A DNA stretch of 64,000 nucleotides from Gracilariopsis chorda (lineage: Eukaryota > Rhodophyta > Florideophyceae > Gracilariales > Gracilariaceae). Below, piece by piece: positions 11,567 through 23,599 of the stretch. Positions within the stretch are counted from its first letter, which is position 1. Each line of letters begins with the position of its first letter. The notes beneath the pieces are model-generated. The model saw only the letters and a program-made list of their open reading frames with translations, ran no database searches and had not been told where the DNA came from. The position numbers were made by a program, and so were the translations under genes. The stretch is taken from positions 62,001 to 126,000 of the forward strand of contig NBIV01000137.1 of assembly GCA_003194525.1 (NCBI GenBank), in the 5' to 3' direction.

Positions 11567-11784
11567 AAAATCTGATGCAGCAGAAATTAATGGTGTTTCA
11601 CAGACCCCGGTGGTGCATCTCCTTTATGTAGTAGTTGGGGTGTTACTCGAAGTCGTTTGCAAAGGTTTTGAAAGCGGTTTTGATAAACTGGTTTTGTTAG
11701 AATGTCAGCTTTCATTTCCTCGAAGGTTATGTTAATATGTATTATGCGATTGAACATGATGATGCAAATAATGGTGGCGTATAT

Positions 11785-14700
11785 CTATGTATTTGCCACG
11801 TTTTGCTTGATGCTTGAATCTGCAATCATGACCGCGGATCGATTGTTGATATTGTGTGGTGGCGGCTGTACCACTGCCATGTCTGTGTTTCCTAGCAGTT
11901 TGAGTATCCAAGTTGTGTGTCTCGTTGCATCCGGGGCTGCGATATATTCGGCTTCTGCCCTTGATAGGGCCAGTACGTTTTGTTTTTTTGAGGCCCAAGA
12001 AAAGGGAGTATGGTTGATGCAATGAGGACTACCAGAGATGGACTTGCGGTTCTTGGCGTTTGCGAAATCAGAATCGCTGTAGACGTGGAAATCGTTAACA
12101 TTGTTCCCGGGTGACTTCGTGAAGAGCAATCCGTGCGTTCTGGTCCTCTTCAGGTATCTTAGTAGGCTTTTCAGAGCTTAATGATGATGTTGTTGTGATG
12201 CAGCCAGGTTTTGAGCCAGGCAGTTAGTGGCGTTGGTTATGTTCGGGCGCGTGCTATCCCTTATGTAGCGGATTTGCCCAAGTGTTTGGCGATAATTGGT
12301 AGTTTGTTGTGGAGAGAGGGGTTTGGTGTCTTCTTGCTGGTCCAAGTGTTTGATGGTATTGTAGGGCGTTGAGTTGAGGTTGCAGGTACTCATACCATAA
12401 TGTTGCAATATGGCGTCGATGCTATCTGGCTGGGAGATGTGGGTGCCGGCGTGGGTTGGGGTAATCTTCCAATTGAGAAAGCGCGTCGGGGATACAAGCT
12501 GTTTCATTTTGTACTTGGTGAGCAATTGGTGATAGAGGTTATCTATGAGAGACTGGTATTAAGCTAAAAATAGGAAGTCATCAAATGTCGTGCTTACCAT
12601 AAAGACTCCTGTCTTGGTCTTGCGTGTATACAAGCAAGGGTCATGTTCTGATCTGCAGTAACCTAATGATGTGAGGATGTGTTGTAACCAATGATTATAA
12701 TCATACTCTGCCGGTGTTTATCCATGAATGTTGCCTACGAGTTGGCCATATGAGCCCTAGAGGTTGTATTTGCCGTCAAACGTTAGCATCTGCCCGACAT
12801 ATACTTGGGTTCTTATGTTGATAATGTTCATGACGATATGCCGATTTGATGTCGAAATGTTCTAGTGGTTTACTTAGCGCCGCCTACAGTGCAAAAAGCA
12901 TGCGTTGAGTGGTGTGGTCGGCCTTGTACGTGGTTGTATGCTTTGGATCGAAGTGCAACCCCGTTTTCATTAAATATTCATGCAGATTACATCTGGCTTT
13001 GCGTTGCAGAATGTTTCCGTCTGTTGCACGTTTGTACCTATACAACATCATCAGTGCGATGATGAACTTTGCTGGCGGTTGGAGGTCCGGAGGCAGCCAT
13101 TTGATGTTGTGATGGAAGTCGAAGTGTTCCAGTTCTTCATCGTGCATTTGTTTGCATTGGTACGTATCGGGGTATTTTCTGGCTTGTGGTAAGGTGGTGC
13201 GATGTGGGATGGTCAGTTGTGTGGTGTTTGGTGTGGGATTTTGGGTTGAGGGGCGATTTCTAAATGCTGTATGCTTCATGGCCACAGGGCCCGTATATTT
13301 GTGATAAGTGTGGTACTGCCAGTGGTGAGCACGACGTCCGTAAAATAGGACTTTTAGAATCTCCCTAACACATGAGTTCCAATAGGTGGTGGTCTCCCTA
13401 ATATAGGTGCGACGACCGGGGGAATCCTGAAAAGAGATCTGCAAGCACCAAGCGCAGAGCGCGTTTATTGGGCAGACGATAATCCTACAGGCGTTGCTAT
13501 GGGACGCGCTGGGTATCGGCGGCTTAGAAACCCCACCTAGAGGATGATGTAATATTGTCTCTGAAGGTGACTATCACGAGGTTGAACCAGACGAACTAGA
13601 AGAATCCTCGAGGGTACTTGGTTTACTTCCCCGGAGGTGGGGCTTCCAGCGGCGCACTATTTAAAGTGCCACCACCTGACCTCGACGGAAACTATCTACT
13701 ATATCCTATATAAATATAAGTCAGGTTATCCTGCCTAATTGAATTATAATCCGCTGGAACAATTCCTCCGGAGTAATGTGCCGACGTGGAACCAGTTAAA
13801 AAATACTAGTACTCCATTAGGAATCATCCGTAACAGCCCACCTTTAGGAGCATGCACAGTACCCACTGTACTACAATAAGGTTGGAAATCTGTCGTTCTG
13901 GTGGTGTGGTAGGTGCAGGTGTACACATTCCAGATGATTATCTTTGTGAGGGAGGTTGCATAAATGTAACGCGCTGGGTCTACTCGGGCTTTTAACTTTT
14001 TTTTGGCGCGTAAATGGGAACTGTTCCCAGTTCGACAAAAGTGAACATGCGCTTCAGTGTAGGGGTGGTTTTATACCATTTCTTTTAAGAGTATGTGTTA
14101 GTACTGCTGTGAGGCATTAACTTATATTTGAATATCGTTTCTATAGCCGCATCTTCTCAGTGAGTATCGTCCAAGTTGGCCGTGGTCAGTAGCGCTCGAG
14201 CGCAGTCCATTAGGGTGCGAATCAGTCTCTCTGCAATTCTATTTTCCTGCAGCTGGTGCAGGGTTCGTAGGTCATGACGGACATGTTGTTTGTTATGTAT
14301 TCTTTGCATGCTACGTGAGATGTATTCCTTGGCTTTGTCACTGCGAAAATCTTGCAGTGGGAGTTTCATTTTCTTTTTGATGTGGTGGGGCGTGTTTTCA
14401 ACATAGGTATGTATTTCCTTGCGTTATTTGATGAAATACGTTATGGAAGAATTGCTGGCCGCCCATGCTACGATGCGCATGTGGTTTTTGCCGCGTTTTG
14501 AGGTCGGTTTTTTCCAGTCCACAGGTGTCCGAGCTGGCATACGTCCCAGGGGTATAGGAGTGGCTGGTGCGATTGTGTGGTGTTGGATATTGCTTGGCAT
14601 AACTGCACCCGCTGCAAGTTAGTTTGCTGTCATGAGCTATACTCGTTGGAATGAGTGGGAGAAGGCAGTTATATGCCGTGAGTGCGAGTTTCCTTGGATG

Positions 14701-16374
14701 AGCGTGATTTAGCTTGACATACCAGTTTTATGTGCAGAGCTGTATGTTGGAGTGGCGCGGGAGTTACGTGGCATTGGTTAAGTTGCGGAGAGTGGCTGTC
14801 TTTGAGAGGTTGGAGCTGTGAGTGATAACGGGCGGGGGAAAGGCTGGCGAGGTTGCGCCTTTGTTTGCTGTTGTAACTCTTTGGGTACTGCGTGTCGCTA
14901 AATTATGTTGGGTGTTGTGCTTGTGTTTGCGTCGGGCCTTAGGCCCTGTAAGAGGTATAGCTCTTGCCATGTGAGCTTAGGTGGGGTTTAAAATCTTAGT
15001 GCATATTTGGTATTGCTTGTTGCATCAGGTTGCTTTGGGTATTAAATCTGGTGTACTGGAGATGGTGTCAACGAGGTACCCCGAGTTCTTGGTGAATGAC
15101 ACAAGACCATAGCGTGATGCCATGTCATGTACTGATAGGAGTTTGTGCCTTATGGATGTGTTGGACACACCATGTGTGATGACATGATTATTCTTGTGGG
15201 CTCGGAGGTGTAGCGTTCCTAACTGTGGGTGCACCGTGTCTGTTGTTGTGTTGCAGTGTGGGTTAGCGTTGGTTGTTGAAGGGCTTGCATGTGAGCGAAT
15301 GGGTGGGGTAGTTGTGTTGGATAGCGCTGCTTTCTAGGAAAAACGTACCATTGGGTTCCGTGCCTGCGTCGGATGTGACATGGACTTGAGCATTTGTGGT
15401 GGGGGGTTTAGAGTTGCTGGTGGATAGTGAGTGTGTGGCAGAGCATGTGAGGGATAAGGATACTCGGGGAGATTTGTTGCGGGGCTGCCTTAGTGATACG
15501 GCTGTAGTGAGGATGTGAGTTCGGTTTGTATATAGTTCGCTTGGGGTTTGGTGCCTCTGAATTTGGGATGTCCTGAATCCCATCATTCTGCATCGGTGTC
15601 GTTGCATCGGACTCCCAATGACTTATGATGTGCAAAAAATTGGTGGAACAGGATTCTACGATACGGATAGGGTGGAAGGCGTGGTTATGGACGGGGATCA
15701 TAATAGTTCGTCGACAGTCCGGTTGGGAATCGCTGTGATCGAAATTGAGGCTGAGATCCGGAGTCCCCGGTGGATCCCTGTGTTTGAGTTTGGATTGCAG
15801 AGCTTCGTTGGAATTGCGGGTATATTTTTTGTAATGATTTGAAGATTCGTGTGAATTGTTTGATCGTGTCAGGTTTGCTGGCTACAATGTGTCCGAGTAT
15901 CAGATTGATTGTGGCATGTTTCTTCAATCCGTTGATGGGGAAATCGATCGTAGTTTCTTCTTCTGCTATCTTTGGCTATCTTGCTGCGACGGTTCTTTGT
16001 CGAATGGCCCTGTGCTCTTGTAGGTATTTGTCAAAGTCTGTTATCTTCTGTACTTCGAATTTCCCCGCCTTGGTATTCAGGAACGTGTGCTCTTCCTTCG
16101 TAGGTTGACTAATGTGCGCTATGATTTTCCAAATCAAATCGGGGATTAGGAGGCCAAGATTGTCAATGGATACGCTGCTGAGGACTGCAGAGAGCAGTCA
16201 ATTTTGGCGCGAGTGGAAAAGGTCTAGACGTACTTCATCTGTAGGGGGTTCAGGGTGTCCTTTTAGAAAGGGAAGTGCCTTGATTGCAGCTGCATACGTT
16301 TTGATGGCAATGTACCATAATGCGTAGTTGCTGATATTAAGGTCACGGAATTTATGTGTTTTGTCAGACGCCAT
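11785..16374 (-). pseudogene. Ty1/copia gag-pol polyprotein, degenerate
   Basis: Gag begins at the ATG at 16374 (MASDKTHKFRDL...NYALWYIAIKTY) and hits a stop after 58 codons, but the frame continues readable to about 15690. A GAG-pre-integrase-like stretch is at 15025-15234, and the integrase C-terminal core at 14157-14369 shows FRSDKAKEY and ENRIAERLIRTL, the second Asp and the Glu of the D,D35E triad. The start of reverse transcriptase is at 13130-12880 (MHDEELEHFD...DGNILQRKARC), its C-terminal part at 12178-12525 (LNWKI...STRPNITNA), and RNase H at 11785-12129 (VYSDSDFAN, RKSISG, SWASKKQ, LSRAEAEYIAA). The order integrase before reverse transcriptase identifies copia. The YxDD box region is in the decayed gap. 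Many stops make it non-coding today. Confidence 0.85.
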
Positions 16375-16663
16375 TGTAGGAAGAAATAATTGTAGGGTGC
16401 TGGATATTGGTAGAAAGGACGGGAGAGTAGAGCGCGGGGTTGGAGATTGTAGGTGCTGCGTAGTGTGATGCGGAGTATGATAGTCTTGAGCGGTTTATAT
16501 AGCGTTGTTGTAAAGCTCTTTGATCATTGGATCTTGGCAGAGTTCTCGCCCTTGTCAGCCGGCTAGGCGGCGGTCCTTGCTTGGCTTTGTTGTGGTGGGA
16601 AGTTTAAATGTCATAGGAAGGGGTTACAGGGTTATGTGGGTTCTTTAGCATGAGGCCCTAGAC

Positions 16664-16754
16664 TGGGAGTGGAAGACAGCTCTCATTCTTTACTTCGTCG
16701 TCGTCGTCACCTGCCATAAATACTATTTGTGCACTGTAATGCTTGAAAATATCA
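16664..16754 (-). repeat. Copia LTR, right copy (5' LTR)
   Basis: Intact 91-bp LTR, TG...CA, keeping the hAT-free version of the target site (ACTATTTGTGCAC). Confidence 0.7.
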
Positions 16755-17548
16755 ACAACCTTTGTTAATGAACACAGCGGAAACAGAACCAAAAAAACAT
16801 AACCCAGGCCACGCTTGAAGCCAAAAAGAATAACAAAAAAAGGAACAGCTGGCATCAAGACCAAAAGTCTGATATTCCAACCGAAAAAACAAGAAAACCA
16901 AGCACGACTTCACAAGCAGACCAAGATCGAGCGAAGACGAAAGACTAAATCAGAAACAGAAAACCACCGAAACGGTGTTTGATATACGTATTGGTGTTGA
17001 GAACACGGTCCAGCAAAAGTTTCAATTCTTATGAATAATGATCTATACGGACGAAGATGTAGAGGCAGAGCTTTGCTGGGGTCTGGGGTCAAGTTGTGGG
17101 CTGTACTGACCGGCATTAGATCGGAGGCCAACCCCCGGCGTCTTTTCTAGACAAAACAAGTATTTAATATGCTCTACTATTGCATAGTGCTATGTTCTAC
17201 CAGCTTGGCAGGACGCTCGAGTTACGTAACAAATACTCCCATTGAACACGCAAAACGCTTGTTCCATCACCAATACTAGTTTCTACTAGACGGTCCCCGT
17301 GCACTGGGTCAAGCTTTACAAACATATCACAGGAATGGTATGGGTGTACTTTTCACATTTGACAGAATGACTGTGACGGTTGCCGAGTTGAGGAGCCACC
17401 ATGCCCCTCTCTCTTTTCTTTCTCTTTCAGGTCAGTGTTCGTACATCCCCCGCTGAGTTTTTCTTGCGCCTACCATCTTGCCTCGCCTCGTCATCACATC
17501 TCTTCATCATCCTAACCTTTCCCTCCTGTACGGCAGACGTTAATCGAC
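16755..17548. other. Intergenic DNA
   Basis: No supported gene. A pyrimidine-rich run ending in TTTCTTTCTCTTTCAG (to about 17430) resembles a 3' splice site and precedes a CT-rich leader-like stretch before the short frame at 17549. Confidence 0.5.
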
Positions 17549-17818
17549 ATGGACGCCATCCAGTCCCCTGGAGAATACCCCAACATGTCAAATGAATCCA
17601 TGAAAGAAGCGTCGATCTGCCAGTCGTCACTATTTTCCCAGCCCTCCATCCGTCCCAGTCTACCCTCGTTCTCTCGTGAACCCCGGGAGTACCGCAGAGG
17701 GTTCTGGTACGGGTACAAGACGGCCGTATGCAACTTTCGTGAGGCGCTACAGAACTTCATAAAGCGCAAGAAGAAAGGCCGTACGTGCTCCAAAGATGAG
17801 CGTCGCTCCTATTTTTAG
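17549..17818 (+). CDS. Hypothetical 89-residue protein
   Basis: Not recognised. The ATG lies in a good context (G at -3, G at +4) and is preceded by a CT-rich leader resembling the one before the isomerase, plus a possible splice acceptor near 17430. The product is Ser/Pro-rich in its first half and strongly basic at the C-terminus (IKRKKKGRTCSKDERR). No membrane segment or known motif is visible. It could be a small gene, the first exon of a longer one, or a chance frame; the downstream DNA is GAAG-rich low-complexity sequence. Confidence 0.3.
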   Translation: MDAIQSPGEYPNMSNESMKEASICQSSLFSQPSIRPSLPSFSREPREYRRGFWYGYKTAVCNFREALQNFIKRKKKGRTCSKDERRSYF

Positions 17819-17924
17819 AGTAATGGTGCTTTTCTCCTCTTGTTCCTTATCATTACTTCTTTTCAAGTTCGCCACTTCGATCGTGCGTTGGTCACCCTCT
17901 CTTCGAGGACGAGGTGGAAGCTCA

Positions 17925-18115
17925 TGAAGAGATGAAGTTGAAGCTCAGAAAGGAAGATCATGGTATACCCCTTTGGAAGGGATGATGGACACTCGAGAAG
18001 AAGAAGAAGGAAGAAGCTCAGGAAAGAGAAGAAGTTGCATTATGAAGAGAACAATACCCCTTGCATAGAAGGAAGGAAGTGCCTTAAGACAAGAAGAAGA
18101 AGTAGAAGGTAAAAA
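17925..18115. repeat. GAAG/AGAAG-rich low-complexity DNA
   Basis: Purine-rich DNA built of imperfect units with GAAGAAG and GAAGCTCA. A longer unit containing ATACCCCTT followed by GGAAGG or GCATAGAAGGAAG appears twice (about 17963 and 18051), so this may be an eroded tandem duplication. Confidence 0.6.
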
Positions 18116-18655
18116 TTGGCATAGTGAATCAGAGTTTACTCCCGTCTATCGGTCGTGGCAATCGAATAAATTTCCATGTTCTACTCCCCTAATCGGAGGT
18201 ACGACAGTCAAGCTATGTTGGGTCTTCCCCTCTCACGAAGAAGGTCCCCCGCTACCCTGTGGTCCAGGTGGGTTTCTGCCATACGTCATCTGCGCGATCA
18301 CGGCGTCCTGCATCTGCGTGAGGTTACCGCCCCCCTCGGAATGATCAATCCCCAAGTCCGACAAGAACTAGGAGATGATCGCAGCACGGTTGGACCCGGT
18401 AACCGTCACCATCGATGTTACCCCGGCTCTCGGCACGGCTCTGAGGCCGAACCACCACCGTGAGAGGCACCACCACCATTTGGGACTTGAATGGGCATAG
18501 CAGTAGAAGGGACAGGCTGTGACGGCATCGCTGGAACTGGTACTGGAGGCGTTGAAACAGCGTAAGCAGGTTGGCCCGCACTCTCTGGAAGAGGAAGGAT
18601 TCCACCGCCAGTCGCCCTCACGCCCGTCCAATCATCCATCATGGGATCAGGCTCC

Positions 18656-19795
18656 TCATAAAAGATGAAAGTAATCTTCTGTCATGAAGTATCCCCGCGG
18701 ATGATCAGGTGGAACCGCGCGTTCAGGGTCCCGCAACGCAGCTGCTTCCACTTCGGTGACGAAGTTTTGCTCCCACGGGCCGTAGAAAACGTAATCTCCC
18801 GCCAACGGCGTACGTTGCCCCAGTGAAGGATAGGAGAGATTCATCCCCTGCCGCCATTGAATCCAATGGAAGGGCACTGCATTCCAGTCTACCTGGTCCA
18901 TAGCATCCAAAAAGGAGATTACTTCGTTATGGTTGCCACCACCTCCTAAGAAGACGGAGAGATCAAGAGCACAGATACCGGCTCAAACCATCGGAGGAAG
19001 AAACCACCGTCGGTACTGGTCGTTGCATACTTCAACTAGAAGGAAGGCTGCAGCGCTAGCTACCCATCTGTGAGGACGACGGACCACCAGCCGGAAAACG
19101 GATTTTTGCACATTCTACTACCGATGTAGGTGATAAACGGTGGAAGCTCAATGTAGCAACCCCAGCATGCTTCGTAAGTCGCCCAGATCCTGGGGAGAGG
19201 CACGTGACACCCACGCATATACCTCGGTCGGATGCGTTTGGCTTAAATGTTTTGATACGGAATCATGTGTCCATATCGGGAGCGTGCTGGACGTTCGAAA
19301 CGGATCATCTGTAGAAAGGTGGACCGCAGCAAGCGAAGAGTGTACCGGAACTCCGCACGGATGATGGGAAGAGCCCAGCACAGATACCTCTGGTTAACCT
19401 GAGCGGCATGCCCACCGTTTGGGATACTTCTCTATAAGTTGGCTAAACGGTCTCCGTGACCAATCTCGCCTTGAGTGCGGTAGAAGCCACGTCTGATACT
19501 CTCCCGGCATCGGGTTCTGCAAAGACGTCCGACCCAGTCGATGATATGCTAAACGGATCATGACACTCTGGCCCTGTGTATCGTTCTTCTCTCGTTGGTG
19601 TACCCTCAACTGTGCAGGCAGGGCTACGCAGCTTCGCCAGTTGAACCTGTAGGTTACCCAAATATGGAGATCTCCCGGAACTATTCCGTTGCCATCAGCG
19701 TAATTCTCGAGCAAGTCCTGGTTTTGAGCCCCCGTTGGGTGAAACCATGGCACCGCACGATATCGGGTAGGTTCAACTCGTGGGGCCACGGACAC
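18656..19795 (-). pseudogene. Decayed open frame of unknown origin
   Basis: Read on the minus strand from about 19795, one frame is open for 133 codons, then continues past a few isolated stops to a second open part at 18910-18656. The translation is not low-complexity: it contains WFHPTGAQNQ, GNGIVPGDLHIWVTYRF, and later WNAVPFHWIQWRQGMN and YGPWEQNFV, rich in Trp, Tyr and Phe, as expected of a folded protein. I do not recognise the family. It may be a decayed transposon, a virus-derived structural gene or a host pseudogene. No inverted repeats, LTRs or partner gene were found around it. Confidence 0.3.
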
Positions 19796-19799
19796 TAAC

Positions 19800-20467
19800 T
19801 CATCTTAAGATGGCCACGTACTCGCCATCAGCGCGGTGAACGGAGCGCTCGGAGTTGCTGACGACGCATTAGCGGCATTACCCGATTGATTCGGTGGGTT
19901 TGGTTGATTGGTCTAATAAACCTGTGGAAGGAGAGGCGCAGTGTGGAAGCAAGAGAAATAGCCGTTAATAGGAGCCTGGCCACCATTGTTGGGATTATTG
20001 AAACTCATCGTCAGAGAACGCGCAGAAGAGGGAGAAATCAGAAGAGGTGGATGAGAAACGTCGAGTTTGTCGGTGATAGTAGAAGAAATATTCGCTTTTG
20101 AGTGCTGCTACCCGGAATGGATTGAGTGCCCGCTCATGGCGTTTATTTACGCGGTCCTGCGCGACACGTTGAAACCTAGCTACGAGACGTTTTCGCGCCT
20201 CAGGAGGGGGATATGTAGAGCAATGCCCTTAGTAGTGATTAATCGTGAAGCGCGCTCATACATGCCTCGTGACGAGAGTTGGATTTAGACAAGTATATGG
20301 GAAGTAATTCCCCAATGGGCTGGCCATGGCACACTTGAAGTCGTGCTAATTGGACACTGGTGACAGTATAACGAGTAACACACGTGTACGTGTGCAGGTA
20401 CCCCTTTTTATGAATACTGCTACCACTATTTATTTATTTATTTAGTTGTCTATTTTCTTCTCTATCT
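19800..20467. other. Intergenic DNA
   Basis: Short frames only, none with a recognisable motif. A TTTA tandem run (TTTATTTATTTATTTAG) lies near 20430, shortly before the target site of the gypsy element. Confidence 0.5.
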
Positions 20468-20472
20468 ACATA

Positions 20473-21300
20473 TGTAGTGCAACGCCCTCAGGGAGGGATT
20501 CTTGGTACTTGATTGCTTTCCCGATATTATCGGTTGTGTAGTGTGTATATGAACTACGCCCCACAATGGTGGGTATGGACACGTGGGACACGGTTTTGGG
20601 TCAATTGGCGGTTGGCCACAGTAGAGGATGTTGCCACGAAATGTGGAGTATTTTAGTTAATATTATTTATTATTTTCACACCCATTTCTGGGGAGCTAGT
20701 ACTTAGTGCGACGGCGCACTGCCGTCGCACCAGTAAACCTTCCCCAACAAGGGACCCCAACCTGGGGAATTAGCTCTAGTTGTTGCCGCTTGCGCGCGTA
20801 CTCTACTCCTCCTTGGAGGGAAACGCCGTAAACCACGGGACATCTAACCCCCTTGCACATCTAAAGGGACCCATCACTGGGAGTATAATTGTTCCAATTG
20901 CATTGGTGTTTCGCCCTGTATAGGGATATTGTTACAGGCATCGCCGTTCGCCCCCGTGGCTCCCGCGACTCACTTCGTACTCTCTTCCTCCTCTTCGCCC
21001 TTCCGTTTCCCCTAAAAGTTTAGGGTAGCACCTCCCGCTATCCGCGGCCCTCGTGTGCGCATCCGCTCACACACCCCCACTTACGTGGAAACATACCTCT
21101 ACTGAGAATCACACCCCGCTCACGCGGATACCGATTCTTCGCCTTCACCTCCCTGCGCAAGTCGCGACAGGTGTCCCTGGTCTTACAAACCGGCTTTGCC
21201 GTGACACCTCTGGGAGGGCTTTACCCAACTGGGTTCACCTCGTGAGAGGAAGACCCCGAACGTCTTTCGGTGTTTTTCCCCTTTGGGGCATTGCACCACA
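20473..21300 (+). repeat. Gypsy 1 5' LTR
   Basis: Begins TGTAGTGCAACGCC and ends CATTGCACCACA. It matches 30147-30974 end to end without length change. The promoter should lie here; no clear TATA box was singled out. Confidence 0.95.
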
Positions 21301-21303
21301 AAG

Positions 21304-21324
21304 TGGTCTCCCGACCTAGAATCG
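21304..21324 (+). promoter_or_regulatory. Gypsy 1 primer binding site
   Basis: Starts TGGTCTCCCGACC, 3 bases after the LTR. Its reverse complement ends in GGGAGACCA, i.e. a tRNA-like 3' end with CCA, preceded by a plausible T-stem and loop. The tRNA species is not identified. Confidence 0.65.
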
Positions 21325-21405
21325 GTTTTTGTTTTCCCTCTTACGAGGTTTATTTTTATCCACCGGAAATTCCGTGATCGTTTCCCGTCGTAACGGTATT
21401 TTCTC

Positions 21406-23582
21406 ATGTCGAGAAATCCCTCCGATGAGGAGCCAGTGGTTACGCGTAGTCGCTCCCGCGACAACGCGGACATTTCCGCGAAGTTCGGTTCGTACCCCGT
21501 ATCCCTATACGGACAAGTTCCAGCCGTACTGGCGCCGCTTCATCGCGGAATGATACCCCCGACCGGGAACCCCGGAACCTCCTTTTGCCCTCGTTATCAC
21601 CCCCGCAGGGGAATGCAGCATCAACTCCGGCTATTGCCGCAGTGCCCCAGGCACCCCGGCCTGCTCCCGCTGTCGCGGCTTCAAGCCCCCGTGGAACGGG
21701 CGATAACAAGCCCCAGGGGACTTCCCTGGAATCCCAGGTCCGCGCTCTGTGGACCGCCCATGACACCATTGTAGTGGAACTAAAATCCCTCCAAGAGGTG
21801 GTCTCGGCAACCCCCGTAAAGGAGGTCGCCGAGGAACTCCGTATTTTACGGTCTGACGTCAACTCCGTGTTGGAGAGTTTGGGACAACACGCCACCTTCA
21901 TCGAAGGAGTTGAAGCCCGATTTGATCGGATTGGTGCCCGCCTGGAGACGCTGGAGCAGTTCGTCCTCATGGACAAACCATCCCCGGATGATCCGGTAAA
22001 CGAGGCATCGCACAACGACCAGCTTGCTGGGAAGAAGAAACGCCGTCATCGACGGAAACACCACCGAAAATATTCGGACTCCGATTCTTCGACATCGTCT
22101 GACTCATCCCAAAACCATTCGGTTAGCTCGAGCTCCTCGGACTCCGACTCGGAGGACGAGAAGCGAGGCTACTCCTCCCGCTCGAAGCGGTCATCGGCCA
22201 CTGAAGGTGTGGTCCGAGCCCGCCAGAAGGGGAGAAGACACCCCGGTCTCCGGGAATTGAAACCGACAAACCCGGATTACCGGAAGCTTTTATCATACCG
22301 GTACTACCGGCTCGAAGACTCGTCACTTGGACGTACGCCCCGTGGTACGGGAAAGGTGCGAGAATGCATTAAGCGAATGCAGCTCTCGCTCCGCAACCAG
22401 TATTTCACTGGAGAGGACCCAGTCCTAGTACTGGATTTCCTATCCCGCTTTGTAGCGGAGGCCGATATCCTCGGTATGAATGAGGGACAAGCCTATTTGG
22501 CTTTACCGTATTTCTTACGGGGAGTGGCGGAGGACCAATACACCTCTGTCAGAGGATCTTCTCGTGCCTCCGAGGGAGGAGTTACTTGCTGGCCGGAGGC
22601 TGTGCAGTATCTTCTGCGCTCCTACGCCAACAACACCGCTATTCAGCAGGCTATCCTCGCTTTGCGAGATACACGCCAGCGTGCTGGAGAGACCGAGACC
22701 AATTACTCGGTGCGCCTTAACAAGGCTTTCCACAGATGTGATAACGTATACCCCGCTGGGGAGCGCAGTACCATGTTCATTGATGGTCTTAACCCGGCAA
22801 TCCGGAGTTTAGTTACCCGTTATCGGGAGGACAAGCGGAGGATCACCTATCTCGAGCTGGTCCAACACGCCCGAGCGGAAGGGGATGCACTTCGTGCAAG
22901 AACTTCGAACAATCGGTCTAAATCCGCCAAGGCGTTGTTGCTGGAAAGCGAAGCTTCCTCTCTCCCGCTCACCGCGGATGGGAACCCTGGACAGGGATTT
23001 GATACCATGCATTTAGTGCAGGGGGATGGTGTGTCGATACCCACCAGTGATTTGCCGTCAACGACGGAGATGACCCGTGATACGGGAACGGAAGACCCCG
23101 TTTTGTACAGTGGTAACAGTCGGGTTCAACCCCAACGACTCCCGTTTTCAAACGGTCAATCCCGTTATCAACGGCCTGGATGGACTGACACCCGCCCTGC
23201 GGTTCGCTTCTCCGATTCTCGGAATAATAATCCGCGTGTCGCGGTGCTGGCTCTCATTTGCCACCTGTGCTATGCCCATGGCCATACCTCTCCTCAGTGT
23301 ATTTGTTCACTGAAGGATATGGCCAAGGTGGTGGCAAATTATGAGGCCCTCACTCCAGAGGAGAAACGTTCCGTCCCGACGGCTTCCTACCTCCGTGCTA
23401 AAACGGACTTTTCCCACGCCCTACCACAGACCCCGCGTGCGCGACAAGCTTCATACACCCCGATTCGGGAGATCACGCAACCATCCGTTGCAACCCCCGC
23501 TTATGCGGATAGAAACCCCCGTCAACGGGATGAAGCACTCGTTGTCGAGGAAACCAACCCACCGCCGAAGGCGGAAAACTAA
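21406..23582 (+). CDS. gag: Gypsy 1 Gag (capsid and nucleocapsid), frame change near 5' end
   Basis: Structural protein that packages the element RNA in cytoplasmic virus-like particles. An ATG at 21406 opens MSRNPSDEEPVVTRSRSR, but the long capsid frame is offset by one base; that frame is open from 21429 without its own ATG until about 21969, so a frame change between about 21480 and 21585 is likely. From 21585 the 665-codon part shows a Pro/Ala-rich start, a predicted coiled coil (about residues 50-130), an acidic Ser/Asp-rich patch (SSSSSDSDSEDE), the retrotransposon Gag domain (about 220-440, with YFTGEDPVLVLDFLSRF) and one zinc knuckle CHLCYAHGHTSPQC (C-X2-C-X4-H-X4-C). It stops 17 bases before the protease frame. 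Confidence 0.85.
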
Positions 23583-23599
23583 CTGAGGGAGTCTCCCCT

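Larger units (their letters stand above)
8755..16754 (-). mobile_element. Ty1/copia-like LTR retrotransposon, decayed, with nested hAT
   Basis: The element reads on the minus strand. Its LTRs are unusually short, about 91-93 bp. The right (5') LTR is 16664-16754. The left (3') LTR is split by the hAT insertion into 8755-8824 and 11544-11566. Both share GAGTGGAAGACA, TCATTCTTTACTTCGTCGTC and CTATTTGTG in order and have TG...CA ends. The polyprotein remains lie between them in the copia order gag, integrase, reverse transcriptase, RNase H. I could not identify a clean target duplication, primer binding site or polypurine tract, so the ends are accurate only to a few bases. Confidence 0.75.
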
